64,000 bases of DNA from the NCBI GenBank assembly GCA_937958045.1, contig CALFXL010000038.1, positions 32,909 to 96,908 on the forward strand, in the 5' to 3' direction. Positions 51,926 to 59,770 of this stretch are shown here, one piece after another; the stretch's first letter is position 1, and the number at the start of each line of letters is the position of its first letter. Under the pieces are notes generated by a model that was not told the DNA's origin, searched no databases, and was given only the letters and a program-made list of their open reading frames with translations. The translations under genes were made by a program, and so were the position numbers. The DNA is from an uncultured Opitutaceae bacterium. GTDB lineage: Bacteria > Verrucomicrobiota > Verrucomicrobiia > Opitutales > Opitutaceae.

Positions 51926-52885
51926 TCACGAGTTGAAAATAGCTTCGGGTAGATAACCCGTGACCGTGGTGAGCGGCATGTTGACGAGCTGGCTGATGCG
52001 CAGATCGAGCACGACGCTGCAGAGCACATAAGCCACCTCACGGCTGATCCCCAGGCGCTTGGTCAGATAATCGATGGCGCGGCGGACCACGCGTTTGCAG
52101 GCTTCGCGCGGTTGCTCGTCGGATTCGACGAAGAGATGCCAGGGCGCGGTTTGATAACGCGGCGGCACGAGCGGGTTCGGACAGATCGCGTAGGGAGCCG
52201 CCAGAGGCGTGTTTTTAATCAGGTTTATCTGCAGCGTCACGGTCATGGGCGCCTCCATGCCGTTGATGCAAACTTCGCCATCGCCCTGAGCCGCGTGGCA
52301 ATCGCCGACGAGCAACCCGCCGCCGGGGATAAAGACCGGCAGATATAGACGCGTACCCGCGGTCATATGACGCACATCCATATTGCCGCCGAATGGTCCG
52401 GGAGCGCGGGTGCGAAACTCGCCGGCCTCGGCGCGTTGTACACCTATCACCCCCGCGAAGGGATGGAGATCGAGGGTCACGCCGGGGATGGAGCGCGTCT
52501 GGTTTCGGTCTAGCTTCCAGATGAATAGAAATTGTTTACTAAACTCTTCCGATAATAAACCAAGGCCGGGAGTAATACTCGTCCATGCCCATCCCTGATG
52601 TTCATAGGCGATGATTTTGATCTCTAAACGATCGCCCGGTTCGGCTCCGCGGATGGCTATAGGACCGGTGAGTGCGTGGACTTTAAGCGGGTCGAATAAC
52701 TTCTCGAAATCCTCAGAAGACCATCCGGGTTTCACCTGATACCCGCTGGAATCGGCAGTCCGGATGCTAATGGTATCCCCCGGATTTATGGTGATACGGG
52801 GAGGCTGGGTATTATCCCATCGATGTACTAAAACGGAGTCATCCAATGTATGATGGGAGGCCGTAAACATAGGGAAAAATGGCAT
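51926..52885 (-). CDS. Acetamidase/formamidase family protein of mosaic base composition
   Basis: A protein of about 320 residues of the FmdA/AmdA family: HTLDDSVLVHRWDNTQPPRI, INPGDTISIRTADSSGYQV, GAEPGDRLEIKIIAYE, GPFGGNMDVRHMTAGTRLYL and GDCHAAQGDGEVCINGMEAP, which holds metal-binding histidines. Such enzymes hydrolyse short amides to ammonia and acid. The first 140 codons are AT-rich with rare codons (52501-52560 is about 35% GC), while the rest is GC-rich like the neighbours. ATG 52885 is taken; 52921 and 52870 are alternatives. Confidence 0.87.
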   Translation of the reverse strand: MPFFPMFTASHHTLDDSVLVHRWDNTQPPRITINPGDTISIRTADSSGYQVKPGWSSEDFEKLFDPLKVHALTGPIAIRGAEPGDRLEIKIIAYEHQGWAWTSITPGLGLLSEEFSKQFLFIWKLDRNQTRSIPGVTLDLHPFAGVIGVQRAEAGEFRTRAPGPFGGNMDVRHMTAGTRLYLPVFIPGGGLLVGDCHAAQGDGEVCINGMEAPMTVTLQINLIKNTPLAAPYAICPNPLVPPRYQTAPWHLFVESDEQPREACKRVVRRAIDYLTKRLGISREVAYVLCSVVLDLRISQLVNMPLTTVTGYLPEAIFNS

Positions 52886-52986
52886 TATCCGGTTTAGGCA
52901 GAATGGCCTATTATCCGGCATGTCCTGTCTATAATTTCATATAGAGCTTGCGAAAATGCGATAATATTTATTTAGTGGCCTTCCTT

Positions 52987-53385
52987 ATGGTAATCGAAGT
53001 TGTCAAAGAATTGGAAGCAGCCAAAGCCAAGGTCCTCGAGCTCGAGCAATCGCTCGAAAAAGAGCTCACTCAAAAGCTCGCTCGTCTGCCTTACGAATAC
53101 GGGTTCGATGATCTCGCCTCTTTCATCAAGGCCCTCAAGGCCGCCGCGGGTGCCCGTCCGGGCCGCCGTGGCGCTGCCAAGAAGGCCGCCGGCAAGCCGG
53201 GCCGCAAGGCCGCTGGCAAGCGCGGCAAGCGCGCGCGCATCACGCCGGAAGTGAAGGCCCGCGTGAAGGAGCTGGTGAACCAGGACAAGACCGGTGCGCA
53301 GATCGCCAAGGAACTCGGCATCTCGCTTCCCAGCGTGCAGAACATCAAGAAAGAGCTCGGCCTCGTGAAGGCCCGCAAAAAGTAA
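52987..53385 (+). CDS. Histone-H1-like DNA-binding protein with C-terminal HTH
   Basis: A 132-residue protein. An N-terminal coiled coil (VVKELEAAKAKVLELEQSLE) is followed by a Lys/Ala/Gly/Arg-rich segment (residues about 66-95: AAKKAAGKPGRKAAGKRGKR) like histone H1 tails. A C-terminal helix-turn-helix of resolvase type follows (TPEVKARVKELVNQDKTGAQ, then IAKELGISLPSVQNIKKELG). It is probably a nucleoid-associated protein. ATG 52987 is preferred over an earlier in-frame start. A strong terminator follows, so the gene is monocistronic. Confidence 0.82.
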   Translation: MVIEVVKELEAAKAKVLELEQSLEKELTQKLARLPYEYGFDDLASFIKALKAAAGARPGRRGAAKKAAGKPGRKAAGKRGKRARITPEVKARVKELVNQDKTGAQIAKELGISLPSVQNIKKELGLVKARKK

Positions 53386-53409
53386 TCGTTTTCGCACGAC
53401 GCTCTCCCA

Positions 53410-53440
53410 AGCCCGCGGTCATCCCGCGGGCTTTTTTTTT
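53410..53440 (+). terminator. Strong intrinsic terminator of the H1-like gene
   Basis: Stem AGCCCGCGG/CCGCGGGCT with a 5-nt loop and a run of nine T. Confidence 0.9.
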
Positions 53441-53478
53441 CGCCCTTGCGAGTGCAGGTGAATTCTTAGCCTCGCGTC

Positions 53479-54390
53479 ATGGGCTACATCCAAGCCAACA
53501 CCAACGGACGCCTGCATCCCGCCGACGAGCCATCGCTCGCACCGCTCAATCGCGGCTTTCTTTACGGCGACGCCATCTACGAAGTCTGGCGCACGTATCA
53601 CGCGACAATCTTTGCGTGGGATGAACATTGGGCCCGTCTTCTACGCTCGGCCGCGGCCCTCCACATGACGTTGCCGTTTACGCAGGCGGAAATTTTCGCG
53701 GAGATTCGTCGTACGGTGGACGCGTTTCGCGCGCGCGAGCCACACGTGGCGGAGGTATATATCCGTCTGCAGATCGCGCGTGGTTATGGTCCGATCGGAC
53801 TCGATATCGCGCTCGCGGATCGCGCGGAGTTCGTGCTGCTGGTGCAGGAGAATAAACTTTTCTCGCCGAAAAAATTCGAAGCGGGTTTGTCGCTCTCTGT
53901 CGCGCGATCGTTGTTTCGCAATGCTCCTGACACGCTCAATCCCGCGTGGAAGACGGGTAATTATTTGAACAACATCTTGTGTCTTCGCGAAGCGCGCGCG
54001 CGCGGTGCCGATGAAGTGGTGATCCTGAATCGCGCGGGTAACATCACCGAAGCGGCGGTGAGCAATATCGCGTTCGTCCGCGATGGCGTCGTGCTCACGC
54101 CGCCGCTTTCCGCCGGTATATTGGAAGGCATCACGCGTCAGGTCTTGATCGATCATATCGCGCCGACCGCGGGTGTGAAAGTGGTCGAAACCGATGTGCG
54201 ACCAGAAGAGCTCGGAACGATGCAGGAAGCGTTTTTGCTTTCGACGACGAAGGATCTCTCGCCGATCGCGTCCATTGATGAACAGCGTTTCGCGCTCGGG
54301 GAAAATACGCTGACGCGTCGCTTGAAACGCGTGTTTGCCGACTATGCAAAAGCACACGCCGACGCGCGGCCGGATCTGAAGCTTTGGTGA
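53479..54390 (+). CDS. Class IV aminotransferase (BCAT/DAAT/ADC-lyase type)
   Basis: A 303-residue fold-type IV PLP enzyme. RGFLYGDAIYEVWRTYHATI opens it; NPAWKTGNYLNNILCLREAR contains the PLP Lys; DEVVILNRAGNITEAAVSNI and LSAGILEGITRQ form the phosphate-binding part. It could be a branched-chain or D-amino acid aminotransferase, or aminodeoxychorismate lyase; the sequence alone does not decide. The gene stands between the H1-like gene and the convergent MoeB-like gene. Confidence 0.85.
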   Translation: MGYIQANTNGRLHPADEPSLAPLNRGFLYGDAIYEVWRTYHATIFAWDEHWARLLRSAAALHMTLPFTQAEIFAEIRRTVDAFRAREPHVAEVYIRLQIARGYGPIGLDIALADRAEFVLLVQENKLFSPKKFEAGLSLSVARSLFRNAPDTLNPAWKTGNYLNNILCLREARARGADEVVILNRAGNITEAAVSNIAFVRDGVVLTPPLSAGILEGITRQVLIDHIAPTAGVKVVETDVRPEELGTMQEAFLLSTTKDLSPIASIDEQRFALGENTLTRRLKRVFADYAKAHADARPDLKLW

Positions 54391-54408
54391 GCGCGAGAGC
54401 GTCGCGTT

Positions 54409-55596
54409 TTAGTAACGATTCATGCCGGGCTCGATTTGCAGGGCCCAGGCATCGATGCCGCCGGCGACATTGCTGACGTCGGTGAAGCCGTGACTCCGCA
54501 GAAACTCGGTCACGCGCATGCTCCGACCGCCGTGATGACAGTGAATGAGCAGATGTTTGTCGCGCGGGAGTTCGTCGATCTGCTCGGGAATCTGGCGCAT
54601 GGGAATGTGCGTCGCGCCTTCGATGCGACAAATAGCGACCTCGTGCGGTTCGCGCACATCGATGAGCAGGACTTTATCGGGTGAGCTCTTGAGCAGTTGA
54701 TGCGTTTCTTCGACGGATATTTCGAGAGGGACCGAGTTGTCGGACATGATGGAAGAAGGAGCCGGTGTTTGGCAGGAAACGCATTCGAGTTGAAGCGTGT
54801 GAATGCGCGGATGCGAGCCGCAGAGCGGACAATCGGGATCGCGCGGAAGACTGATGGTATTGAAACGCTGACTCAGCGCGTCGTACGTGAGCAAGCGTCC
54901 GAGAAGCGGTTCCCCAAAACCCGCGAGCAACTTGAGTGCTTCGAGCGCTTGCAGGCTGCCGATCACACCACACAGCGCGCCGATGACGCCGGCTTCCGCG
55001 CAGTTGGGCACTTCGCCGGGCGGTGGCGGCTCGGGAAATAAACAGCGATAGCACGGACCGCCGCGCGCGGGGTCGAAGACAGCGACCTGTCCTTCGAAAC
55101 GAAAAATGCTGCCATAAACGAGCGGCTTGCGGGCGAAGAACGCCGCGTCGTTGTTGAGATAACGCGTGGTGAAATTGTCGGTGCCGTCGAGAATGACGTC
55201 GTATTCAGAAAACAACTTCACGGCGTTTTCCACGGTCACGCCTTCCGCGTGTGTGTTCACCCGCACAAACGGATTGATCTGCGCGAGACGCTCGGCGGCG
55301 GATTCGACTTTGGGGCGTCCGACCGAGCGCGAGTCGTGCAGCAGTTGCCGCTGAAGATTGTGTTCTTCCACGCGATCGAAATCCGCGATGCCGATCGTGC
55401 CCACACCGGCGGCGGCGAGATAAAGCGCCGCGGGACTGCCGAGGCCCCCGGCGCCGATCACCAGCACGCGCGACGCAGCGAGACGGCGTTGGCCGTCGAG
55501 TCCGATTTGATCGAGCAGGATGTGGCGGCTGTAGCGCGAAAGCTCGGCGGGCGACAGATCGGGCAATGTCGTGGCGGACATGGCGGGAACAGACAT
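54409..55596 (-). CDS. MoeB/ThiF-type adenylyltransferase fused to rhodanese
   Basis: The protein of about 395 residues has a ThiF domain (SRHILLDQIGLDGQRRLAAS; VIGAGGLGSPAALYLAAAGV; DGTDNFTTRYLNNDAAF) with zinc CxxC pairs (CYRC and CPLC). A C-terminal rhodanese domain (about 290-395) carries the catalytic Cys in LIHCHHGGRSMRV. This MoeZ/MOCS3-like layout activates MoaD or ThiS for sulfur transfer in molybdopterin or thiamine synthesis; a molybdopterin role would suit the nitrate reductase here, but that is an inference. Start could be ATG 55596 or 55581. Confidence 0.88.
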   Translation of the reverse strand: MSVPAMSATTLPDLSPAELSRYSRHILLDQIGLDGQRRLAASRVLVIGAGGLGSPAALYLAAAGVGTIGIADFDRVEEHNLQRQLLHDSRSVGRPKVESAAERLAQINPFVRVNTHAEGVTVENAVKLFSEYDVILDGTDNFTTRYLNNDAAFFARKPLVYGSIFRFEGQVAVFDPARGGPCYRCLFPEPPPPGEVPNCAEAGVIGALCGVIGSLQALEALKLLAGFGEPLLGRLLTYDALSQRFNTISLPRDPDCPLCGSHPRIHTLQLECVSCQTPAPSSIMSDNSVPLEISVEETHQLLKSSPDKVLLIDVREPHEVAICRIEGATHIPMRQIPEQIDELPRDKHLLIHCHHGGRSMRVTEFLRSHGFTDVSNVAGGIDAWALQIEPGMNRY

Positions 55597-55668
55597 GCGA
55601 AATTCGCGATGTCGCAAATGAATTTGCGCCGTGGGGGCAACAGCCCCATACGTCGCCGCCACCTACTT

Positions 55669-56757
55669 ATGCCGCAATCATTCGTTGTCATCATCGCCGG
55701 AGGGAAGGGCGAGCGCTTCTGGCCGCAGAGCCGCGCTCATCGTCCGAAACATTTGCTGCCGATCGTGGGTAACAAACCGATGCTCGCTCAAACGCTTGAT
55801 CGCGTGCGTCCTCTTGTTCCCGCCAAGAACATTTTTGTCATCACCAGTGCCGTGCAGGAAAAAGCCGTGCGCGAGGTGTGTGCGAAGCTTCCCGAAGAAA
55901 ACATCATCGCGGAACCTGTCGGTCGCGACACCGCCCCCGCCGTGGCGCTGGCCGCGGCGCTGATCGAAGCGCGCGATCCCGAGGGCGTTTTTGCGGTGCT
56001 GCCCGCGGACCACATCATTCACGACGCCAAGGCCTATCAGCGCGATCTCCGCGCGGCCTTTGCGGCGGCTGCGTCGTCGGATGTGATGGTGACGATCGGC
56101 ATCGAACCCACGGAACCCGCGACCGGATTTGGTTACATTCAACGCGGCGATAAGTGGCGGAATTTCGAACGTCGTCCGGTGTTTAAGGTTCGTCGTTTTG
56201 TCGAAAAGCCGTCGCTCGATGTCGCGAAGCAATATCTCGCTTCGGGCGATTACGTGTGGAATGCGGGCATGTTTGTGTGGCGCGCCTCTGTAGTGTTCGC
56301 AGCACTACAAGCGCACGCGTCCGAGCTCGCGAAGGGCATCAAACCCATCCGCGCCGCGCTCGCGGAGAAACGTCCATTGGCGCCGGTCTTGAAGCGCGTG
56401 TATCCGAAGCTCGTGAAGATCTCGGTGGACTACGCGCTGCTGGAGAAGTCCGCGAACGTGGTGGTGCTGCCGTCGTCGTTTGACTGGGGCGATGTCGGTT
56501 CGTGGCCGGCGGTGCCGGATCATTATCCGAAAGATCCTGCGGGCAATGTCACCAAAGGCGCCACCGTCATCGAGCAGGGCAAGAATAACATCGTGTTTTC
56601 GTCGGAGGGTCATCTCACCGCGGTGCTCGGCATCGACGACTTGATCGTCGTGAACACACCCGACGCCACGCTGGTGGCACCAAAAGCGAAAGCGCAGGAA
56701 ATCAAAGCGGTGTTGAAACGCATCGAAGCGCTGAAGAACGGCAATAAATGGCTGTGA
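55669..56757 (+). CDS. manC: Mannose-1-phosphate guanylyltransferase
   Basis: A 362-residue nucleotidyltransferase. The signature IIAGGKGERFWPQSRAHRPK is the GGxGxRxWPxSR motif; GFGYIQ, KVRRFVEKPS and YVWNAGMFVWRASV follow. The C-terminal left-handed helix has SFDWGDVGSW and IVVNTPDATLV. It lacks the phosphomannose isomerase domain of bifunctional forms. It makes GDP-mannose for glycans. First gene of a plus-strand run. ATG 55669 is used; an extended frame upstream overlaps the divergent adenylyltransferase gene. Confidence 0.92.
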   Translation: MPQSFVVIIAGGKGERFWPQSRAHRPKHLLPIVGNKPMLAQTLDRVRPLVPAKNIFVITSAVQEKAVREVCAKLPEENIIAEPVGRDTAPAVALAAALIEARDPEGVFAVLPADHIIHDAKAYQRDLRAAFAAAASSDVMVTIGIEPTEPATGFGYIQRGDKWRNFERRPVFKVRRFVEKPSLDVAKQYLASGDYVWNAGMFVWRASVVFAALQAHASELAKGIKPIRAALAEKRPLAPVLKRVYPKLVKISVDYALLEKSANVVVLPSSFDWGDVGSWPAVPDHYPKDPAGNVTKGATVIEQGKNNIVFSSEGHLTAVLGIDDLIVVNTPDATLVAPKAKAQEIKAVLKRIEALKNGNKWL

Positions 56758-56817
56758 GCCTGTTTGTCGTGGCGCGGTGGATACATCGCGCCGCGACGAA
56801 GGGTGAGTGTGCGAGAT

Positions 56818-57255
56818 ATGAAGTGCCTCGGCATCGATTATGGAGAGCGACGCATCGGCCTGAGTTTTGGCGACGAGATCGGCGTGGCCACGCCGTTGCC
56901 TGCGTTGATCGATAGTGATCCGGAGAAGCGTTGGACAGCGCTCGGCCAGTTGATCCGTCAACGTCGCATCACCGACATCGTGCTCGGCTATCCGCTCAAC
57001 ATGGACGATACCGAAGGCTTTAAAGCGAAGGAAGTGGATAAGTTTGCCACGCGCCTTCGCGCCGAGTTTGGACTCCCCGTGCATCTCGTGGACGAGCGTC
57101 TGACGTCGTACGAAGCGGAGTCGTCCATTCCGAAATCGAAACGTCGCGATGTGCGGGCGAGCGGGCTGATCGATTCGCGAGCCGCGACCATCATCCTGCA
57201 GGATTTTCTGGAGCAAACGCTGACATTGCCGCCGCCTCCGGAGGAGTTGCCATGA
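56818..57255 (+). CDS. ruvX: Putative pre-16S rRNA nuclease (YqgF/RuvX)
   Basis: A 145-residue RNase H-like protein: CLGIDYGERRIGLSFGDE at the N-terminus (first catalytic Asp), DIVLGYPLNMDDTEG, and VHLVDERLTSYEAES (second acidic site). YqgF processes the 5' end of 16S rRNA. Start ATG 56818. The stop overlaps the truA start by 4 nt. Confidence 0.92.
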   Translation: MKCLGIDYGERRIGLSFGDEIGVATPLPALIDSDPEKRWTALGQLIRQRRITDIVLGYPLNMDDTEGFKAKEVDKFATRLRAEFGLPVHLVDERLTSYEAESSIPKSKRRDVRASGLIDSRAATIILQDFLEQTLTLPPPPEELP

Positions 57256-58049
57256 GCGATGCGGATCCGCGTGGACCGCGCGCGCCGCACGTGCCGGAGC
57301 CGTTGCCGCCAGGCGTCACGCGGTGGAAATGTGTGTGCGCTTACGATGGCACGAGCTTCGCCGGTTGGCAGAGTCAGCCGGGCGGCGTGGCGATTCAGGA
57401 TGTGATCGAAGCGCGCATCGAAAAGATGTTTGGCCGATTGATCCGCATTCATGCGAGCGGTCGCACCGATGCCGGCGTGCACGCACATGGACAAGTGTTT
57501 CACTTCGATGCGCCGTGGAAGCATGGCGCGGAAAAACTGCGCGCCGCGCTGCGCGTGGGATTGCCGCCGACGATTCAGATCAAGTCGGTGACGGCGGTGG
57601 ATGAAAATTTCCATGCGCGTTTTTCAGCGACGGGAAAAGTGTATCGTTATCATCTGCACGACGGAGATGCCGATCCCTTCACGCGGCCGTATGCGTGGGT
57701 GATCGAGCGACCGATCGATTGGGGGGCGATGGCGAAGGCCGCGGTGATCTTGCAGGGCAAATACGATTTCCGCGCGTTCTCCGCGCTCAACGGTCCGCCC
57801 AAAGAAGACACGGTGCGCGATCTGCGACGCTTCGAACTGACGAAACGCGGACGGCGCGTGCATATCACGGCGGAGGCGGATGGGTTTATGTACAAGATGG
57901 TGCGCAGCCTCGTCGGCGCGCTGGTCGCGGTAGGCGACGGCCATCTGAGTGCAGACGATTTGAAGGAGTTGCTGGAAACCGGACGACGTGTCGCGCGCGT
58001 ACAAACGGCACCGCCGCAAGGCTTGTTTCTGATGCGCGTTTTTTATTGA
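57252..58049 (+). CDS. truA: tRNA pseudouridine(38-40) synthase
   Basis: A 265-residue TruA. CAYDGTSFAGWQSQPGGVAI, then the catalytic ASGRTDAGVHAHGQ with Asp, and YRYHLHDGD. The second half has YDFRAFSALNG, KEDTVRDLRRFEL and FMYKMVRSLVGALVAVGDG. It modifies positions 38-40 of many tRNA anticodon stems. A 4-nt overlap links it to ruvX. Confidence 0.95.
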   Translation: MSDADPRGPRAPHVPEPLPPGVTRWKCVCAYDGTSFAGWQSQPGGVAIQDVIEARIEKMFGRLIRIHASGRTDAGVHAHGQVFHFDAPWKHGAEKLRAALRVGLPPTIQIKSVTAVDENFHARFSATGKVYRYHLHDGDADPFTRPYAWVIERPIDWGAMAKAAVILQGKYDFRAFSALNGPPKEDTVRDLRRFELTKRGRRVHITAEADGFMYKMVRSLVGALVAVGDGHLSADDLKELLETGRRVARVQTAPPQGLFLMRVFY

Positions 58050-58057
58050 GTGCGCGC

Positions 58058-58810
58058 ATGGCGATCGGAGCGGGGAAGCGTGTGTTTGCGCGAAGCTGGT
58101 TGGCGACCGGTGTGGATATCGCGTTTCCGCCGGGCTGTGTGAATTGCGGCGGGCTCGTGGAAAATTCGGATTATCGCACGCTGTGTGTGCGCTGCGCGGC
58201 GAAGTTGGATTTTGTGGAGTCGCCCGCGTGCGTGACCTGCGGCCATCCGTTTTATGGCGAAGTGGAGGGCGAGCGCATGTGCCCACATTGCGAAGGTTTG
58301 CATCCCGCCTACGCTGAAGGACGCACGACGGTGTTGTTCAAGGGTCCGGCGCGTGCGTTGATCCACGAACTGAAATATCATCGCGGTCTGTATGTGTTGG
58401 CGGATTTGGCGGAGATTTTTCGGCGGTCGTTGCGCGTGATGGAGTTTGTGCAGGATGCAGTGCTCGTGCCGGTGCCCCTGCATCCGCGCAAACATCGCGA
58501 GCGCGGTTACAATCAGAGCGAGTGTTTGGTGGACGCGTTGATACGTGCGACGGAAGGCCGGACGCGTTCGGCGCAATTGTTAAGGCGCGTCGTCGACACG
58601 GCTTCCCAGACCGCGTTTGACCGAAAGGCGCGGCGGACAAACCTGAAAAATGCCTTTGCACTGCGGTCGGGCGCCCCCATAACGCCCGGACACCGTTACA
58701 TTCTCGTCGATGACGTTTTCACTACAGGTTCAACGCTCAACAGCTGCGCAGGCGTGCTACGCCGTGCAGGCTGTTTGAACCTTGGCGTCCTCACGTTCGG
58801 TCACGGTTAA
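58058..58810 (+). CDS. comF: ComF-family phosphoribosyltransferase-like protein
   Basis: A 250-residue ComF protein. The N-terminal zinc finger has CVNCGG, CVRC, CVTCGHP and CPHC. The phosphoribosyltransferase core is YHRGLYVLADLAEI, VPVPLHPRKHRERGYNQSE, and the PRPP-binding loop YILVDDVFTTGSTLNSC. ComF proteins help take up or replicate-couple single-stranded DNA during natural transformation. It starts 8 nt after truA. Its presence is relevant to the TGGATAC word repeated through the window. Confidence 0.92.
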   Translation: MAIGAGKRVFARSWLATGVDIAFPPGCVNCGGLVENSDYRTLCVRCAAKLDFVESPACVTCGHPFYGEVEGERMCPHCEGLHPAYAEGRTTVLFKGPARALIHELKYHRGLYVLADLAEIFRRSLRVMEFVQDAVLVPVPLHPRKHRERGYNQSECLVDALIRATEGRTRSAQLLRRVVDTASQTAFDRKARRTNLKNAFALRSGAPITPGHRYILVDDVFTTGSTLNSCAGVLRRAGCLNLGVLTFGHG

Positions 58811-58823
58811 TCCGCCTCCTGCC

Positions 58824-59696
58824 ATGTCGATGTTCAGCAAGCCGAAGTATTCGACCCTCGTCCCTAAAAAGAAGGACATCCCGAAAGGCCTCTATACGAA
58901 GTGCCCGATTTCCGGAGAGATCGTCTTCAACAAGGAATTGGAGGACAACCTGATGGTGGTCCCGAAGTCGGGTTACCATTTCCCGATCGGCGCGCATGCG
59001 CGCATCGCGTCCTTGCTGGATGAAGGCACGTTTAAGGAAACCGACGCGAAACTCCGCTCGGCGGACCCGTTGAAGTTCGTCGATTCCGCGCGTTATCCGG
59101 ATCGCTTGAAGCGTTATCGCAAGGAAAGCGGACTGCCCGAAGCTGTGATCTGCGGTACGGGTAAGATTCACGAAATCCCCGTGTCGCTAGCGGTGATGGA
59201 CTTTCGTTTTTGCGGCGGCGCGATGGGTTCGGCCGTGGGTGAAAAAATCACGCGCACGATCGAGATCGCCCTGAAGAAGAAGATTCCGTGTTTGATCTTC
59301 AGCGCTTCCGGCGGCGCCCGCATGCAGGAAGGCATTTTCTCGCTAATGCAGATGGCGAAAACCAGCGCCGCGCTGGGACTTCTCGCTGAGGCGCGTCTGC
59401 CGTTCATCTCGATTCTCACGCATCCCACGATGGGCGGGGTGACGGCCAGTTTTGCGACCTTGGGCGACGTGATTCTCGCCGAGCCTGGCGCGCTCATCGG
59501 TTTCGCCGGTGCCCGTGTGATCAAGGACACCGTGAAACAAACGCTGCCGACGGGATTCCAGACGGCGGAGTTTTTGCAGCAGCACGGCCTGATCGATCAA
59601 ATCGTGCATCGTCACGAAATGCGCGATCGCATCGCCGATCTGCTCACCGTGCTGTATCGGCGCAAGCAGCCGGCGTCGTCTCGCGCGGACTCGTAA
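58824..59696 (+). CDS. accD: Acetyl-CoA carboxylase carboxyltransferase subunit beta without a canonical zinc ribbon
   Basis: The 290-residue protein has the carboxyltransferase core: GGAMGSAVGEKITRTIE, FSASGGARMQEGIFSLMQMA, THPTMGGVTASFATLGDV and GFAGARVIKDTV. The zinc ribbon that normally has four Cys here reads CPIS (Cys27, Ser30) and VPKS (Val46, Ser49): three of four ligands are gone. The family forms a complex with AccA, not in this window. Start ATG 58824; the gene follows comF by 13 nt. Confidence 0.9.
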   Translation: MSMFSKPKYSTLVPKKKDIPKGLYTKCPISGEIVFNKELEDNLMVVPKSGYHFPIGAHARIASLLDEGTFKETDAKLRSADPLKFVDSARYPDRLKRYRKESGLPEAVICGTGKIHEIPVSLAVMDFRFCGGAMGSAVGEKITRTIEIALKKKIPCLIFSASGGARMQEGIFSLMQMAKTSAALGLLAEARLPFISILTHPTMGGVTASFATLGDVILAEPGALIGFAGARVIKDTVKQTLPTGFQTAEFLQQHGLIDQIVHRHEMRDRIADLLTVLYRRKQPASSRADS

Positions 59697-59770
59697 TGAA
59701 ATTTCCACTACGCCGGCGCGCTCTCTTCGGAAAGCATGTGCCGGCGGAAATGTGATTCACCGGTTCGCCG

